This document shows, in pieces, positions 54,386 to 62,895 of a stretch of DNA of 64,000 nt. The stretch spans positions 124,001 to 188,000 of the forward strand of contig JBMNIQ010000006.1 of NCBI GenBank assembly GCA_050951095.1, read 5' to 3'. Position 1 is the first letter of the stretch. Every line of letters starts with the position of its first letter. Below the pieces are notes generated by a model. The model was not told the origin of the DNA, did no database searches, and saw only the letters and a program-made list of their open reading frames with translations. The stretch is from UMGS1519 sp050951095 (GTDB taxonomy: Bacteria; Actinomycetota; Coriobacteriia; Coriobacteriales; Eggerthellaceae). The position numbers and the translations under genes were made by a program.

Positions 54386-56491
54386 CTACGCGTTACCGCC
54401 AGCTTTGCTGATGATTTCTTCTGCCACGGCCTTCGGCACCGGCTTGTAGCTATCGAACTGCATAGTGTACGAAGCACGGCCCTGCGTGGTAGAACGCAGG
54501 TCGGTTGCATAGCCGAACATTTCGCTCAGCGGCACTTCCGCATTGACGACCTTCGCGTTGCCGCGGTCGCCCATGCCCTGGATGGCACCGCGACGGCTGG
54601 ACAGGTTGCCCATAACGTCGCCCAGGTACTCCTCGGGCGTTTCGACCTCAACGGACATGACGGGCTCCATGATGACGCAGTCGGCCTTCTTCAGAGCATC
54701 CTTCAGCGCCATGGAACCGGCAACCTTGAATGCGGCCTCGGAGGAGTCGACCTCGTGGTAAGAACCGTCGACCAGGTGCACCTTGATGTCCACGACCGGG
54801 TAGCCTGCCAGGACGCCGTTGTTCATGGCCTCCTGAATGCCCTTGTCAACAGAGCCGATGTACTCCTTGGGGATGGCGCCGCCCACGATCTCGTTGCAGA
54901 ACTCGTAGCCGAAGCCGGCCTCCATGGGCTCCAGGTTGATAATGGCATGGCCGTACTGGCCGCGGCCGCCGGACTGGCGGACGAACTTGCCCTCGGCGTT
55001 CTGGACCGGCTTCGTGGCAGCCTCGCGGTACGCAACCTGCGGCTTGCCGACGTTTGCCTCGACCTTGAACTCGCGCAGCAGACGGTCGACGATGATCTCC
55101 AGATGGAGCTCGCCCATGCCGGCGATGATGGTCTGGCCCGTCTCCTCGTTCGTATGAACGCGGAACGTCGGGTCCTCTTCGGCCAGCTTCTGCAGAGCAA
55201 CGGAGATCTTGTCCTGCTCGGCCTTCGTCTTGGGCTCCACGGCGATGTCGATAACGGGGTCGGGGAACTCCATGGACTCCAGCACGATGGGATGCTCCTC
55301 ATCGGTCAGGGAGTCGCCCGTCGTGGTGTCCTTCAGGCCGACGACGGCGATGATGTCGCCTGCGGCGCAGTGGTCCACGTCGACGCGGTCGTTCGCGTTC
55401 ATCTCCAGCATGCGGCCAATGCGCTCCTTCTTGCCCTTCGTGGCATTCTCGACATAGGAGCCGGAATCCAGATGGCCGGAATAGACGCGCAGGTAGGTCA
55501 GCTTGCCCACGAACGGGTCGGTCATGATCTTGAATGCCAGAGCGGCGAACGGAGCCTTCGGATCGGCCGGACGCTCGTCCTCCTCGCCCGTCTCCGGGTT
55601 CGTGCCCTTGATGGGCGGCACGTCAACAGGAGAAGGCAGGTAATCGACAACGGCATCCAGCAGCTCCTGAACGCCCTTGTTCTTGTAAGCGGAGCCAACC
55701 AGAACCGGGTGCAGCTCGCAGGCCAGAACGCCCTTGCGGATGGCGGCCTTCAGCTGGTCGGTGGGGACCTCCTCTTCCATGAGGACCTTCTCCATCAGGT
55801 CGTCATCGAAGTCGGCAGCAGCCTCCAGCAGCTCGGAGCGACATTCCTCGGCCTTGGCCTTGAACTCGTCGGGGATCTCGTCCATGGGCTCGGGGTACGT
55901 CATGCCCTTCTCGTCGGCCTTGAAGTCCCAAGCGGTCATGGTAACCAGGTCGACCAGGCCCCAGAAGTTGTCCTCGGCGCCCATGGGCAGCTGAATGGCA
56001 ACGGCAGGAGCGGCCAGGCGATCCTTCATCGTGTCGATGGCATGGAAGAAGTCGGCGCCCACGCGGTCGAACTTGTTGATGAACGCGATGCGGGGGACGT
56101 TGTAGCGATGAGCCTGACGCCAAACGGTCTCAGACTGCGGCTGAACACCGGCAACGGCATCGAACACGGCCACTGCGCCGTCGAGGACGCGCAGAGAACG
56201 CTCGACCTCGGCCGTGAAGTCCACGTGGCCCGGGGTGTCGATGATCTGCATGCGGTATTCGTGGTCATCCTTCTTCCAGTAGCAGGTGGTAGCTGCCGAC
56301 GTAATGGTTACGCCGCGCTCCTGCTCCTGCGCCATCCAGTCCATGGTGGCGGCGCCGTCATGGACCTCGCCGATCTTATGGGTCTTGCCGGTGTAGTAGA
56401 GGATGCGCTCGGTAGTGGTGGTCTTACCGGCATCGATGTGGGCCATGATGCCGAAGTTACGGGTGAATTCCAGACCGGGTTTCTTAGCCAT
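54386..56491 (-). CDS. fusA: Elongation factor G
   Basis: The 701-residue translocation GTPase has the full G domain: AHIDAGKTTTTERILYYTGK (G1), RGVTITSAATT (G2), DTPGHVDFTAEVERS (G3), NKFDRVGADF (G4) and GSAYKNKGVQ (G5). Domains IV and V include GRGQYGHAIINLEP and MFGYATDLRSTTQGRASYTMQFDSYKPVP. Length and residues are those of a normal EF-G of the main type. It lies 15 bp after rpsG in the str operon. Confidence 0.99.
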   Translation of the reverse strand: MAKKPGLEFTRNFGIMAHIDAGKTTTTERILYYTGKTHKIGEVHDGAATMDWMAQEQERGVTITSAATTCYWKKDDHEYRMQIIDTPGHVDFTAEVERSLRVLDGAVAVFDAVAGVQPQSETVWRQAHRYNVPRIAFINKFDRVGADFFHAIDTMKDRLAAPAVAIQLPMGAEDNFWGLVDLVTMTAWDFKADEKGMTYPEPMDEIPDEFKAKAEECRSELLEAAADFDDDLMEKVLMEEEVPTDQLKAAIRKGVLACELHPVLVGSAYKNKGVQELLDAVVDYLPSPVDVPPIKGTNPETGEEDERPADPKAPFAALAFKIMTDPFVGKLTYLRVYSGHLDSGSYVENATKGKKERIGRMLEMNANDRVDVDHCAAGDIIAVVGLKDTTTGDSLTDEEHPIVLESMEFPDPVIDIAVEPKTKAEQDKISVALQKLAEEDPTFRVHTNEETGQTIIAGMGELHLEIIVDRLLREFKVEANVGKPQVAYREAATKPVQNAEGKFVRQSGGRGQYGHAIINLEPMEAGFGYEFCNEIVGGAIPKEYIGSVDKGIQEAMNNGVLAGYPVVDIKVHLVDGSYHEVDSSEAAFKVAGSMALKDALKKADCVIMEPVMSVEVETPEEYLGDVMGNLSSRRGAIQGMGDRGNAKVVNAEVPLSEMFGYATDLRSTTQGRASYTMQFDSYKPVPKAVAEEIISKAGGNA

Positions 56492-56506
56492 GTACTACCA
56501 CTCCCA

Positions 56507-56977
56507 CTAGAAACGGTAGTGCGAGAACGCACGGTTGGATTCGGCCATCTTATACAGATCCTCGCGACGCTTGACGGAGGCACCCTGGCCGTTGGCGGCA
56601 TCCATGATCTCGGAAGCCAGGCGCAGCTTCATGGTGTGCTCCTTGCGCTTGCGGGAGAAGTCCACGATCCAGCGGATAGCCAGCGTGGTGGCGCGACGGG
56701 AGTTGACCTCCACGGGCACCTGGTACGTGGCACCGCCGACACGCTTGGGCTTGACCTCCAGCGTGGGACGGACGTTGTCCATGGCCTTCTTGAAAACGCT
56801 CAGCGGATCGTCGCCGGTCTTCTCGGCAACGATGTCGAAAGCGCCATAAACGATGTTCTCGGCGGTGCTCTTCTTACCGTCGAGAAGAACCTTGTTGATC
56901 AGCTGCGTGACCAAGCGATTGTTATAAACGGCATCCGCCTGCACTTCGCGGCGGTTTGCTGCTGCACGACGCGGCAT
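56507..56977 (-). CDS. rpsG: 30S ribosomal protein S7
   Basis: The 156-residue protein nucleates assembly of the 30S head. PRRAAANRREVQADAVYNNRLVTQLINKVLLDGKKSTAENIVYGAF and the C-terminal GASVKRREDLYKMAESNRAFSHYRF are standard. It lies between rpsL (42 bp upstream) and fusA. Confidence 0.98.
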   Translation of the reverse strand: MPRRAAANRREVQADAVYNNRLVTQLINKVLLDGKKSTAENIVYGAFDIVAEKTGDDPLSVFKKAMDNVRPTLEVKPKRVGGATYQVPVEVNSRRATTLAIRWIVDFSRKRKEHTMKLRLASEIMDAANGQGASVKRREDLYKMAESNRAFSHYRF

Positions 56978-57019
56978 ATAACTTCCTTTCTTGGAATGAA
57001 ACGAATTAACGTTCGTCTA

Positions 57020-57394
57020 CTAGTTCTTGGGCTTCTTGGCGCCGTAGCGGCTGCGAGCCTGCATACGACCATCGACAGCAGCGCAGTCGAGGGTGGCGCG
57101 AATGATCTTGTAACGGACACCGGGGAGGTCCTTAACACGGCCGCCGCGGAGCAGCACCATGCTGTGCTCCTGCAGGTTGTGGCCCTCGCCGGGGATATAC
57201 GCGGTAACTTCCATGCCGTTCACCAGACGGACACGGGCCACCTTACGAAGGGCCGAGTTCGGCTTCTTCGGGGTGGTGGTATAAACGCGGGTGCAGACGC
57301 CGCGCTTCTGAGGGTTGCCCTTAAGTGCGGGGGTCTTGGACTTGACTTCGGCCCGCTTGCGGCCCTTGCGGACCAACTGATTGATAGTAGGCAA
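57020..57394 (-). CDS. rpsL: 30S ribosomal protein S12
   Basis: The 124-residue protein of the decoding site has TVYTTTPKKPNSALRKVARVRL-type core and GGRVKDLPGVRYKIIRATLDC. The Lys residues in TTTPKKPNSA and GRVKDLP that give streptomycin resistance when changed are wild type. It is the first gene of the str operon, with a consensus promoter about 140 bp upstream. Confidence 0.99.
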   Translation of the reverse strand: MPTINQLVRKGRKRAEVKSKTPALKGNPQKRGVCTRVYTTTPKKPNSALRKVARVRLVNGMEVTAYIPGEGHNLQEHSMVLLRGGRVKDLPGVRYKIIRATLDCAAVDGRMQARSRYGAKKPKN

Positions 57395-57529
57395 AATTCA
57401 CTCCTTCGATTTACCTATGCTTCTCTTCGCCCGCTTTCGTTCCCAGGCGAAGCGAACGTCTTTCCTGTTTCGGGTGCGCTCAGCTGTTGCGCACGCAAAA
57501 CAAACGCCCTTTTCAAGGCGCGATATGGA

Positions 57530-57558
57530 AATTTATCACCGTGTTATAGGTGTGTCAA
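57530..57558 (-). promoter_or_regulatory. Promoter of the str/S10 operon
   Basis: Perfect TTGACA (57553-57558) and TAAATT (57530-57535) with a 17-nt spacer on the minus strand, about 136 nt before the rpsL ATG. Confidence 0.8.
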
Positions 57559-57798
57559 ACGCCACGCACCCGGGCGTGTCCATGTCTCCACATTTCGTTT
57601 TCGCAGGTCATAGCGATTGTTTTGCAAGTTACTCCCGAAAATGGCGGCATTCGGGGCAATTTTTTCGAAATTGGGTATTGCCCCCTGTGCCAATAGGTCG
57701 TACTTCGTCGATATTCGCCTGGTTTTCTGCCGAAATTGCGTCCGAATGGGAAGGTATCCCGCGTTATTTCGCGTCGCTTCGCACGAAACGACAGCCGG

Positions 57799-57834
57799 AT
57801 GCCCTCATTGATGCCCTCATTGATGCCCTCATTA
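57799..57834. repeat. Three tandem copies of a 12-bp unit
   Basis: ATGCCCTCATTG is repeated three times head to tail; the last base of the third copy differs. It lies about 100 bp past the ppaC stop, with no recognised function. A slippage-prone microsatellite is the simplest reading. Confidence 0.85.
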
Positions 57835-57935
57835 ATAGTTAGAAGCGGACCGAGATACGAAGAGGGACCGAATGGCCGCGGCACTGCCGGGCTTTCCGGT
57901 CCCCTCCTTAGTATTGCGCCGATGAATGAGACGAG

Positions 57936-59294
57936 CTATTCAAGAATGCGGGACGCAACCTGCTTCTTGCGGCTGAGGATTCCCGGCATCCAAACGCTGC
58001 CGTTGGTCGTATCGATGCCGAACGACTTGTCAACGTGGCGATGGTTGCCTTCCACCACGAACTGGCTGCCTTCGGCAAGGATGTCTGTCAGCATCAGCAG
58101 CACGAAGTCGTAGCCCTTGTCCTTGATGAGCTGGTTCATGTACGCGCGGATCTCGTCCTCGCGATCCAGCAGCGCCTTCAGGGCCACCGTCTCATGCTGG
58201 GCGATGAGCAGGCTGACGTCGCCCACCTGGAATTCCTTCGCGTCAGCGCCGACCAGCTGGTCCACCGGCATGTTCGCGTCATCGCCGCGGCACTGGAACA
58301 CCTGCAGGCCGAACTCCATATAGTCGCAGCCGATGACCTCCTCGGACAGGTAGCGCACCTGCTCGTGGTCGATGGGACGAGCCGTGGGCGACTTGAGCAC
58401 CACGGTGTCCGTCAGGATAGCGGACAGCAGCACCTCGCCGATGCTCTTTGGGATCTCCACGTTGTTCGTACGGAACTGCTGCGTGATGATGGTTGCCGTG
58501 GAACCCACCGGGAAGTTGAAGAAGCGAATAGGATGCGTGGTGCTGATGTCGCCGATGCGGTGATGGTCGATGATCTCGACCACGTCGGCGCTCTCGATGC
58601 CGGGAGCCGCCTGGCGCGATTCGTTGTGGTCAACCAGAACCACCTTGCGCTTCGGCTGCTTTGCCACATCGGAACGCGTCACGATGCCGATGCACACACC
58701 GTTGTCGTCCAGGACCACTGCTTCGCGCAGGGAGTGGTTCATCAGATCCTCAACGGCTTCCTTCAGCAGCTGATTCTTGTCAAGCTTCAGCACATCGGGC
58801 TCGTAGATCTTCGCCACCTTCTCGGATAGCGAGGCAATGAGGTCGTTCGCCACGGCCAGGTTGTCGTCCTGGCGATCGGCGGCAGCAATATAGCGCTCGG
58901 CGATCATGCGCGTGGTGATGAGGCCCTTGTACCGACCCTCGTCGTCCACGACCACCAGCGAGCGCACATTGTGCTGATGCAGCGCACGGCCGGCTTCCAG
59001 CAGATGCGAATTCTCGTTGATGGTGTACGGGTTGCGCGTCATGACGTCGGACACGCGCGGGTACACATGGCTGATGACCATGGGCGGCTCGATGCCGTTG
59101 CGCTCCAGCACCCACTGCGTCTCCGGGGGCATGGGACCAAGGCGGGCCGGCACGTAGCGGACCGGATCGCCGTCTGCGTCAACTTCGTTGTTGCGCTTGG
59201 CCATCTCGTTCTTGAAGTAGACATAGGCAACGGCGGAAGAGATCGCGTCGTTGTCGGGATTGCGGTGTCCCACAATGATGGTGGGTAAATCCAT
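57936..59294 (-). CDS. ppaC: Manganese-dependent inorganic pyrophosphatase with CBS domains
   Basis: The 452-residue family II (DHH) pyrophosphatase hydrolyses PPi in the cytoplasm. Metal motifs: VGHRNPDNDAISSAVAY, VVEIIDHHRIGD and the DHHA2 C-terminus ending GILSRKKQVASRI. Two CBS domains are inserted at about 75-190 (VSDVMTRNPYTINENSHLLEAG, SLREAVVLDDNGVCIGIVTR), which in studied enzymes bind adenine nucleotides and inhibit or activate the enzyme. There is no DRTGG domain between them. It is monocistronic; a 9-bp inverted repeat lies in its 5' region. Confidence 0.96.
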   Translation of the reverse strand: MDLPTIIVGHRNPDNDAISSAVAYVYFKNEMAKRNNEVDADGDPVRYVPARLGPMPPETQWVLERNGIEPPMVISHVYPRVSDVMTRNPYTINENSHLLEAGRALHQHNVRSLVVVDDEGRYKGLITTRMIAERYIAAADRQDDNLAVANDLIASLSEKVAKIYEPDVLKLDKNQLLKEAVEDLMNHSLREAVVLDDNGVCIGIVTRSDVAKQPKRKVVLVDHNESRQAAPGIESADVVEIIDHHRIGDISTTHPIRFFNFPVGSTATIITQQFRTNNVEIPKSIGEVLLSAILTDTVVLKSPTARPIDHEQVRYLSEEVIGCDYMEFGLQVFQCRGDDANMPVDQLVGADAKEFQVGDVSLLIAQHETVALKALLDREDEIRAYMNQLIKDKGYDFVLLMLTDILAEGSQFVVEGNHRHVDKSFGIDTTNGSVWMPGILSRKKQVASRILE

Positions 59295-59826
59295 TGCGGC
59301 TCCTTAACTAATTAATAGATTGCGTTGCCGGCACCCGCAGGCCGCATGCCCCGCTGCGCCGGCAACTTGTTATGGTACCTATTTCGCCGGGTCGTTTCCA
59401 TATTCGCCACGGCATATCCACCCCGTCTGCGCCCCTACCGCGCGTTGGGCCGCCAGCATCTGCCGCATGTGCTGGCAGCATATTCCCTCCACCTGCGCCC
59501 CTGCCGCACGGACGCCTCTTAGCAATATAAGAACGCGTGCACAGACCGCAGTGCGGCACGAAACCCCGCCAGCAACCCTTACAAGCACCCGCCGTCTTTA
59601 ACCTTTTGTTCATGTTATTGGTGTGTTTGTTGACATATGCGTCATGCTTACTATACAAGGTAGTTACGGCTTATTTTCGTCATATTCCCTGTTCATTGGT
59701 CGTCTTTCTATGCTCGAGCCCTAATATTCCCCTCTTCGCAAATTTGATCCGAAATTAGCATAGACACACATGCGTGAAATCTGTTACCTTGACGGTCGTT
59801 ATACCGACGATAGGAAGGCCTTGCTT
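59295..59826. other. Intergenic region between ppaC and the first ArsB/NhaD-type gene
   Basis: This 532-bp gap separates divergent genes. On the ppaC side it holds an inverted repeat GTTGCCGGC / GCCGGCAAC (59324-59366), a GCCAGCA / TGCTGGC hairpin near 59450-59477 and two similar CTGCGCCCCT[A/G]CCGC units about 65 bp apart. On the other side is a strong promoter (59630-59657) followed by a leader of about 165 nt. A ppaC leader RNA is possible. I see no credible ORF. Confidence 0.4.
59630..59657 (+). promoter_or_regulatory. Promoter of the first ArsB/NhaD-type gene
   Basis: Perfect TTGACA and TATACA with a 16-nt spacer on the plus strand, about 170 nt upstream of the ATG at 59827. Confidence 0.65.
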
Positions 59827-61098
59827 ATGACACCTGACCAGATTATCGCCCTCGTCATCTTCCTGGGAGTGATGGTTCTCATCGTCACCGAGAAGGTGCA
59901 CCGCACGTCTGCCGCACTCGCAGGCGCCGTGCTGCTTTTCCTCACCGGCATCATCAGCTTCGACGATGGCATCAAGTCGATCGACTTCAACACCATCGGC
60001 GTCCTCACCGGCATGATGCTATTCGTTGCCGTGGTAAAGCAGTCCGGTCTCTTCGAATACCTGGCATACAAGTCGGCGAAGATGGCAAAAGGCGACCCAT
60101 GGCGCATCATGGTCGCGTTCGTTCTGATTACCGCAGTCTGTTCGGCAATCTTGGACAACGTCACCACCGTTTTGCTCATAGCACCCATGACGCTTACGAT
60201 CTGCAAGATCCTGGACGTCAACCCCGTGCCGTACTTCATGACGCAGATCCTGGCAAGCAACATCGGCGGCACGGCAACGCTCATCGGCGACCCGCCGAAC
60301 ATCATGATCGGCTCGTCCGCCGGGCTGACATTCTTCGACTTCGTCCTGTATGACGGCCCCGCCGTGGTGCTGTCCCTGATTGCCTGCATCGTGGTCTTCA
60401 AGTTCATCTACGGCCGCAAGATGACGGCAACCGCCGAGGCCGAAGCCATCGTGATGGACCTGGATGAGAAGAGCGTTATCCGCGATGAGGGTCTGTTCAA
60501 GAAGAGCATCGTCATGATCCTGGTCGTGACCGTCGCCTTCATGCTCCACGGCCAGCTGGGTCTGGAGAGCTCCGTTATCGCACTGACCGCTGCGGCCATC
60601 ATGCTGCTCATCGGCGGGCAGGACATCGAGGAGATGATCCTGGGCGTGGAATGGACCACGATCGGCTTCTTCGCGGGCCTGTTCATCGTGGTCGGCGGCC
60701 TTGAGCATACTGGCCTGATCACCATGCTTGCCGATTGGATCATGAACGTGACTGGCGGCAATATGGTCCTGACCATGATCGTGGTGCTGTGGGTGTCCGC
60801 AATCGTCTCGGCGGTCCTGGACAACATCCCCTTCACTGCAACCATGATCCCCGTCCTGCTTACCATGGAGGCATCCGGCATGGACGTTATGCCGCTGTGG
60901 TGGGCACTGTCCCTGGGCGCCTGCCTGGGCGGCAACGGCACCATCATCGGCGCCTCCGCGAACGTGGTGCTCTCCGGCATCTCGAACCGCGAGGGCTACC
61001 CCATGACCTTCGTCAGCTTCCTGAAGGTGGGCATGCCGCTGATGATCATGACCGTGGCCATCTCGACGGTGTACCTGCTGGTCCGCTTCCCCATGTAA
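59827..61098 (+). CDS. ArsB/NhaD-type ion transporter, copy 1
   Basis: The 423-residue protein has about 11-12 membrane spans in two inverted repeats. Family segments are VTEKVHRTSAALAGAVLLFLTG, DNVTTVLLIAPMTLTICK, GGTATLIGDPPNIMIGSSAGLTF, GFFAGLFIVVGGLEHTG and the matching second-half DNIPFTATMIPVLL and GGNGTIIGASANVV. This is the ion-transporter superfamily fold shared by ArsB, NhaD and COG1055 proteins; the transported ion could be sodium/proton or an oxyanion. No arsR or arsA is nearby. The ATG at 59827 follows AGGAAGG. A close paralogue follows 283 bp downstream. Confidence 0.92.
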   Translation: MTPDQIIALVIFLGVMVLIVTEKVHRTSAALAGAVLLFLTGIISFDDGIKSIDFNTIGVLTGMMLFVAVVKQSGLFEYLAYKSAKMAKGDPWRIMVAFVLITAVCSAILDNVTTVLLIAPMTLTICKILDVNPVPYFMTQILASNIGGTATLIGDPPNIMIGSSAGLTFFDFVLYDGPAVVLSLIACIVVFKFIYGRKMTATAEAEAIVMDLDEKSVIRDEGLFKKSIVMILVVTVAFMLHGQLGLESSVIALTAAAIMLLIGGQDIEEMILGVEWTTIGFFAGLFIVVGGLEHTGLITMLADWIMNVTGGNMVLTMIVVLWVSAIVSAVLDNIPFTATMIPVLLTMEASGMDVMPLWWALSLGACLGGNGTIIGASANVVLSGISNREGYPMTFVSFLKVGMPLMIMTVAISTVYLLVRFPM

Positions 61099-61137
61099 GG
61101 AAGATTGCTCGCAGCGAACATCGAAGGCTTCGCACCG

Positions 61138-61170
61138 AAGGCCCTGTCGCATATGCGGCGGGGCCTTTCC
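61138..61170 (+). terminator. Probable terminator between the two transporter genes
   Basis: AAGGCCCTGTCGC / GCGGCGGGGCCTT forms a 13-position stem with G-T pairs and a mismatch around ATAT, followed by TTCCCG; the T-run is short. Confidence 0.6.
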
Positions 61171-61345
61171 CGTTGCGGAAGAGCTTGCGGCCCCTGCGTG
61201 CGTCAGAAAGCAGCTCCGTATACATCCGGAGCGCCCGTTAGGAGGCGATACCGTCAGTTTTCGCAATCTGTGTCATATTCCGCATGATTTATGGGACAAA
61301 CGAGCCGTTTTCTGAATGATTCTGAATGAATTCCCGCTTGATTTG

Positions 61346-61374
61346 TAGACGCTATGAATAAGTTTGGCTATACT
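61346..61374 (+). promoter_or_regulatory. Promoter of the second ArsB/NhaD-type gene, apparently leaderless
   Basis: TAGACG, 17 nt, TATACT. The -10 ends 7 nt before the ATG at 61382, which places transcription start at 61381 or 61382. Confidence 0.6.
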
Positions 61375-61381
61375 CGCCCAC

Positions 61382-62662
61382 ATGGATACTTCACAAATCA
61401 TCTCAATAGTGGTCTTCTTAGCAGTGATGACGCTGATCGTGACAGAGAAGGTCCACAGGACGTCGGCAGCACTCGCCGGCGCCGTCATATTATTCCTGAC
61501 CGGCGTGCTTTCGTTCGACCAGGGAATGGACTCCATCGACTTCAACACGTTAGGCGTGTTGATAGGCATGATGCTGTTCGTTGCCGTCGCGAAGCAGTCG
61601 GGCCTTTTCGAGTACTTGGCGTACAAGGCGGCCAAGCTGGCAAAGGGCGACCCATGGCGCATCATGGTGTACTTCGTGATCGTCACCGCTGTTTGCTCGG
61701 CCTTCTTGGACAACGTCACCACGGTGCTTCTGATTGCGCCCATGACGTTCACCATCTGCAAGATCCTCGATGAGAGTCCCGTCCCCTACTTCATGACGCA
61801 GATCCTGGCCAGCAACGTCGGCGGCACGGCAACGCTGATCGGCGACCCGCCGAACATCATGATCGGCTCTTCTGCTGGCCTGACGTTCGCCGACTTCGCC
61901 AATTACGACGGCCTGCCCTGCATCGTCATCCTGATTGCGTTCATCGCCATGTTCTACCTGATCTATGGCCGCAAGATGAGCGCGACGCAGGAAGCCATGG
62001 ACACCATCATGGAGCTTGACGAGCAGTCCGTCATCCGCGACCGCAGCCTGCTGCATAAGAGCGTCGTCATGATCTGCTGCGTGGTTGTGGGCTTCATGCT
62101 CCACGGCCAGCTGGGTCTGGAAAGCTCCGAGATCGCACTGACCGCCGCAGCCGTCATGCTGATCATCGGCGGACAGGACATCGAGGAGATGATCCTGGGC
62201 GTGGAATGGACCACGATCGGCTTCTTCGCCGGCCTGTTCATCGTCGTCGGCGGCATGTCCCACACGGGCGTTATCACCATGCTGGCGAACTGGATCATGG
62301 ATGTCACCGGCGAGCAGGAAGTCCTGACCATGATCGTCATTCTGTGGGTGTCCGCGATTGTTTCCTCCATCCTGGACAACATCCCGTTCACTGCTACGAT
62401 GATCCCGGTGCTGCTGACAATGGAAGCAGCAGGCATGGACGTCATGCCCTTCTGGTGGGCCCTTTCGCTGGGCGCCTGCCTGGGCGGCAACGGCACCATC
62501 ATAGGCGCATCCGCGAACGTGGTGCTCTCCGGCATCTCGAACCGCGAGGGCTATCCCATGACATTCGTCGGGTTCCTGAAGGTGGGCATGCCGTTGATGA
62601 TTCTCTCCGTGGTAATCGCAACGCTCTACCTGATGATTCGCTTTGTCTGGATTCCGTTCTAA
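61382..62662 (+). CDS. ArsB/NhaD-type ion transporter, copy 2
   Basis: This 426-residue paralogue is nearly colinear with copy 1 and identical in most motifs (DNVTTVLLIAPMTFTICK, GDPPNIMIGSSAGLTF, GQDIEEMILGVEWTTIGFF, GGNGTIIGASANVV). Differences concentrate in the first span, the cytoplasmic loop around 205-235 and the last span. The start is the ATG at 61382; no Shine-Dalgarno precedes it and a promoter -10 lies 7 nt upstream, so a leaderless message is likely. A TTG at 61364 overlaps the promoter. The pair looks like a tandem duplication with separate promoters. Confidence 0.92.
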   Translation: MDTSQIISIVVFLAVMTLIVTEKVHRTSAALAGAVILFLTGVLSFDQGMDSIDFNTLGVLIGMMLFVAVAKQSGLFEYLAYKAAKLAKGDPWRIMVYFVIVTAVCSAFLDNVTTVLLIAPMTFTICKILDESPVPYFMTQILASNVGGTATLIGDPPNIMIGSSAGLTFADFANYDGLPCIVILIAFIAMFYLIYGRKMSATQEAMDTIMELDEQSVIRDRSLLHKSVVMICCVVVGFMLHGQLGLESSEIALTAAAVMLIIGGQDIEEMILGVEWTTIGFFAGLFIVVGGMSHTGVITMLANWIMDVTGEQEVLTMIVILWVSAIVSSILDNIPFTATMIPVLLTMEAAGMDVMPFWWALSLGACLGGNGTIIGASANVVLSGISNREGYPMTFVGFLKVGMPLMILSVVIATLYLMIRFVWIPF

Positions 62663-62682
62663 GTCGAACGCATCGTACATAT

Positions 62683-62712
62683 GAAAAGAAAAGCTCCTGC
62701 GGGGGCCTTTCT
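62683..62712 (+). terminator. Probable terminator after the second transporter gene
   Basis: AAAAGCTCC / GGGGGCCTTT (interrupted stem, TGCG loop) is followed by TCTTTAT. It lies about 25 bp past the stop. Confidence 0.55.
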
Positions 62713-62766
62713 TTATGCCTGCGATAGCTTCATGTTGCGTAAGCGGAAGACGCTGCAAGCAGAACA

Positions 62767-62797
62767 ATGCCCCGCAACCTCATCGGCTGCGGGGCAT
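62767..62797. other. Hairpin between the convergent transporter and helicase genes
   Basis: A perfect 10-bp stem ATGCCCCGCA / TGCGGGGCAT with an 11-nt loop. It has only ATTTC after it on the plus strand and TGTTCT on the minus strand, so it may be a weak terminator for the helicase gene. Confidence 0.5.
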
Positions 62798-62895
62798 ATT
62801 TCGACGCTCTCCTCTTGGCAGCTCCCGCCCGCCAGGGACTGTGCACCTTCGTGAGTACGCACCGCCGTCGCGAAACGCGCGGGCGAAGCGGAACC

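Larger units (their letters stand above)
57395..57935. other. Intergenic region upstream of rpsL
   Basis: The right part of this 541-bp gap, next to ppaC, shows no gene. It contains the str operon promoter (57530-57558), a leader of about 130 nt, and three tandem copies of a 12-bp unit (57799-57834). Between about 57600 and 57790 both strands are open but codon use is poor and no ribosome sites are seen; this part may be a relic or a dispersed repeat. Confidence 0.45.

Noticed and set aside
54008..57613. 1201-codon open frame antisense to fusA, rpsG and rpsL
   Set aside because: It is a GC-driven shadow of strongly conserved ribosomal and EF-G genes. No ribosome site, and its sequence is low-complexity Gly/Val/Leu/His/Asp.
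57799..57834. CRISPR-like array
   Set aside because: Units are contiguous 12-bp repeats without spacers.
57555..57884. 109-codon minus-strand ORF upstream of rpsL
   Set aside because: It overlaps the str promoter, has no ribosome site and contains the 12-bp repeat as INEG units; more likely non-coding.
59827..62662. Arsenic resistance operon
   Set aside because: The proteins belong to the ArsB/NhaD fold, but there is no arsR, arsC, arsA or ArsR-type operator, so a specific arsenite role is not supported.
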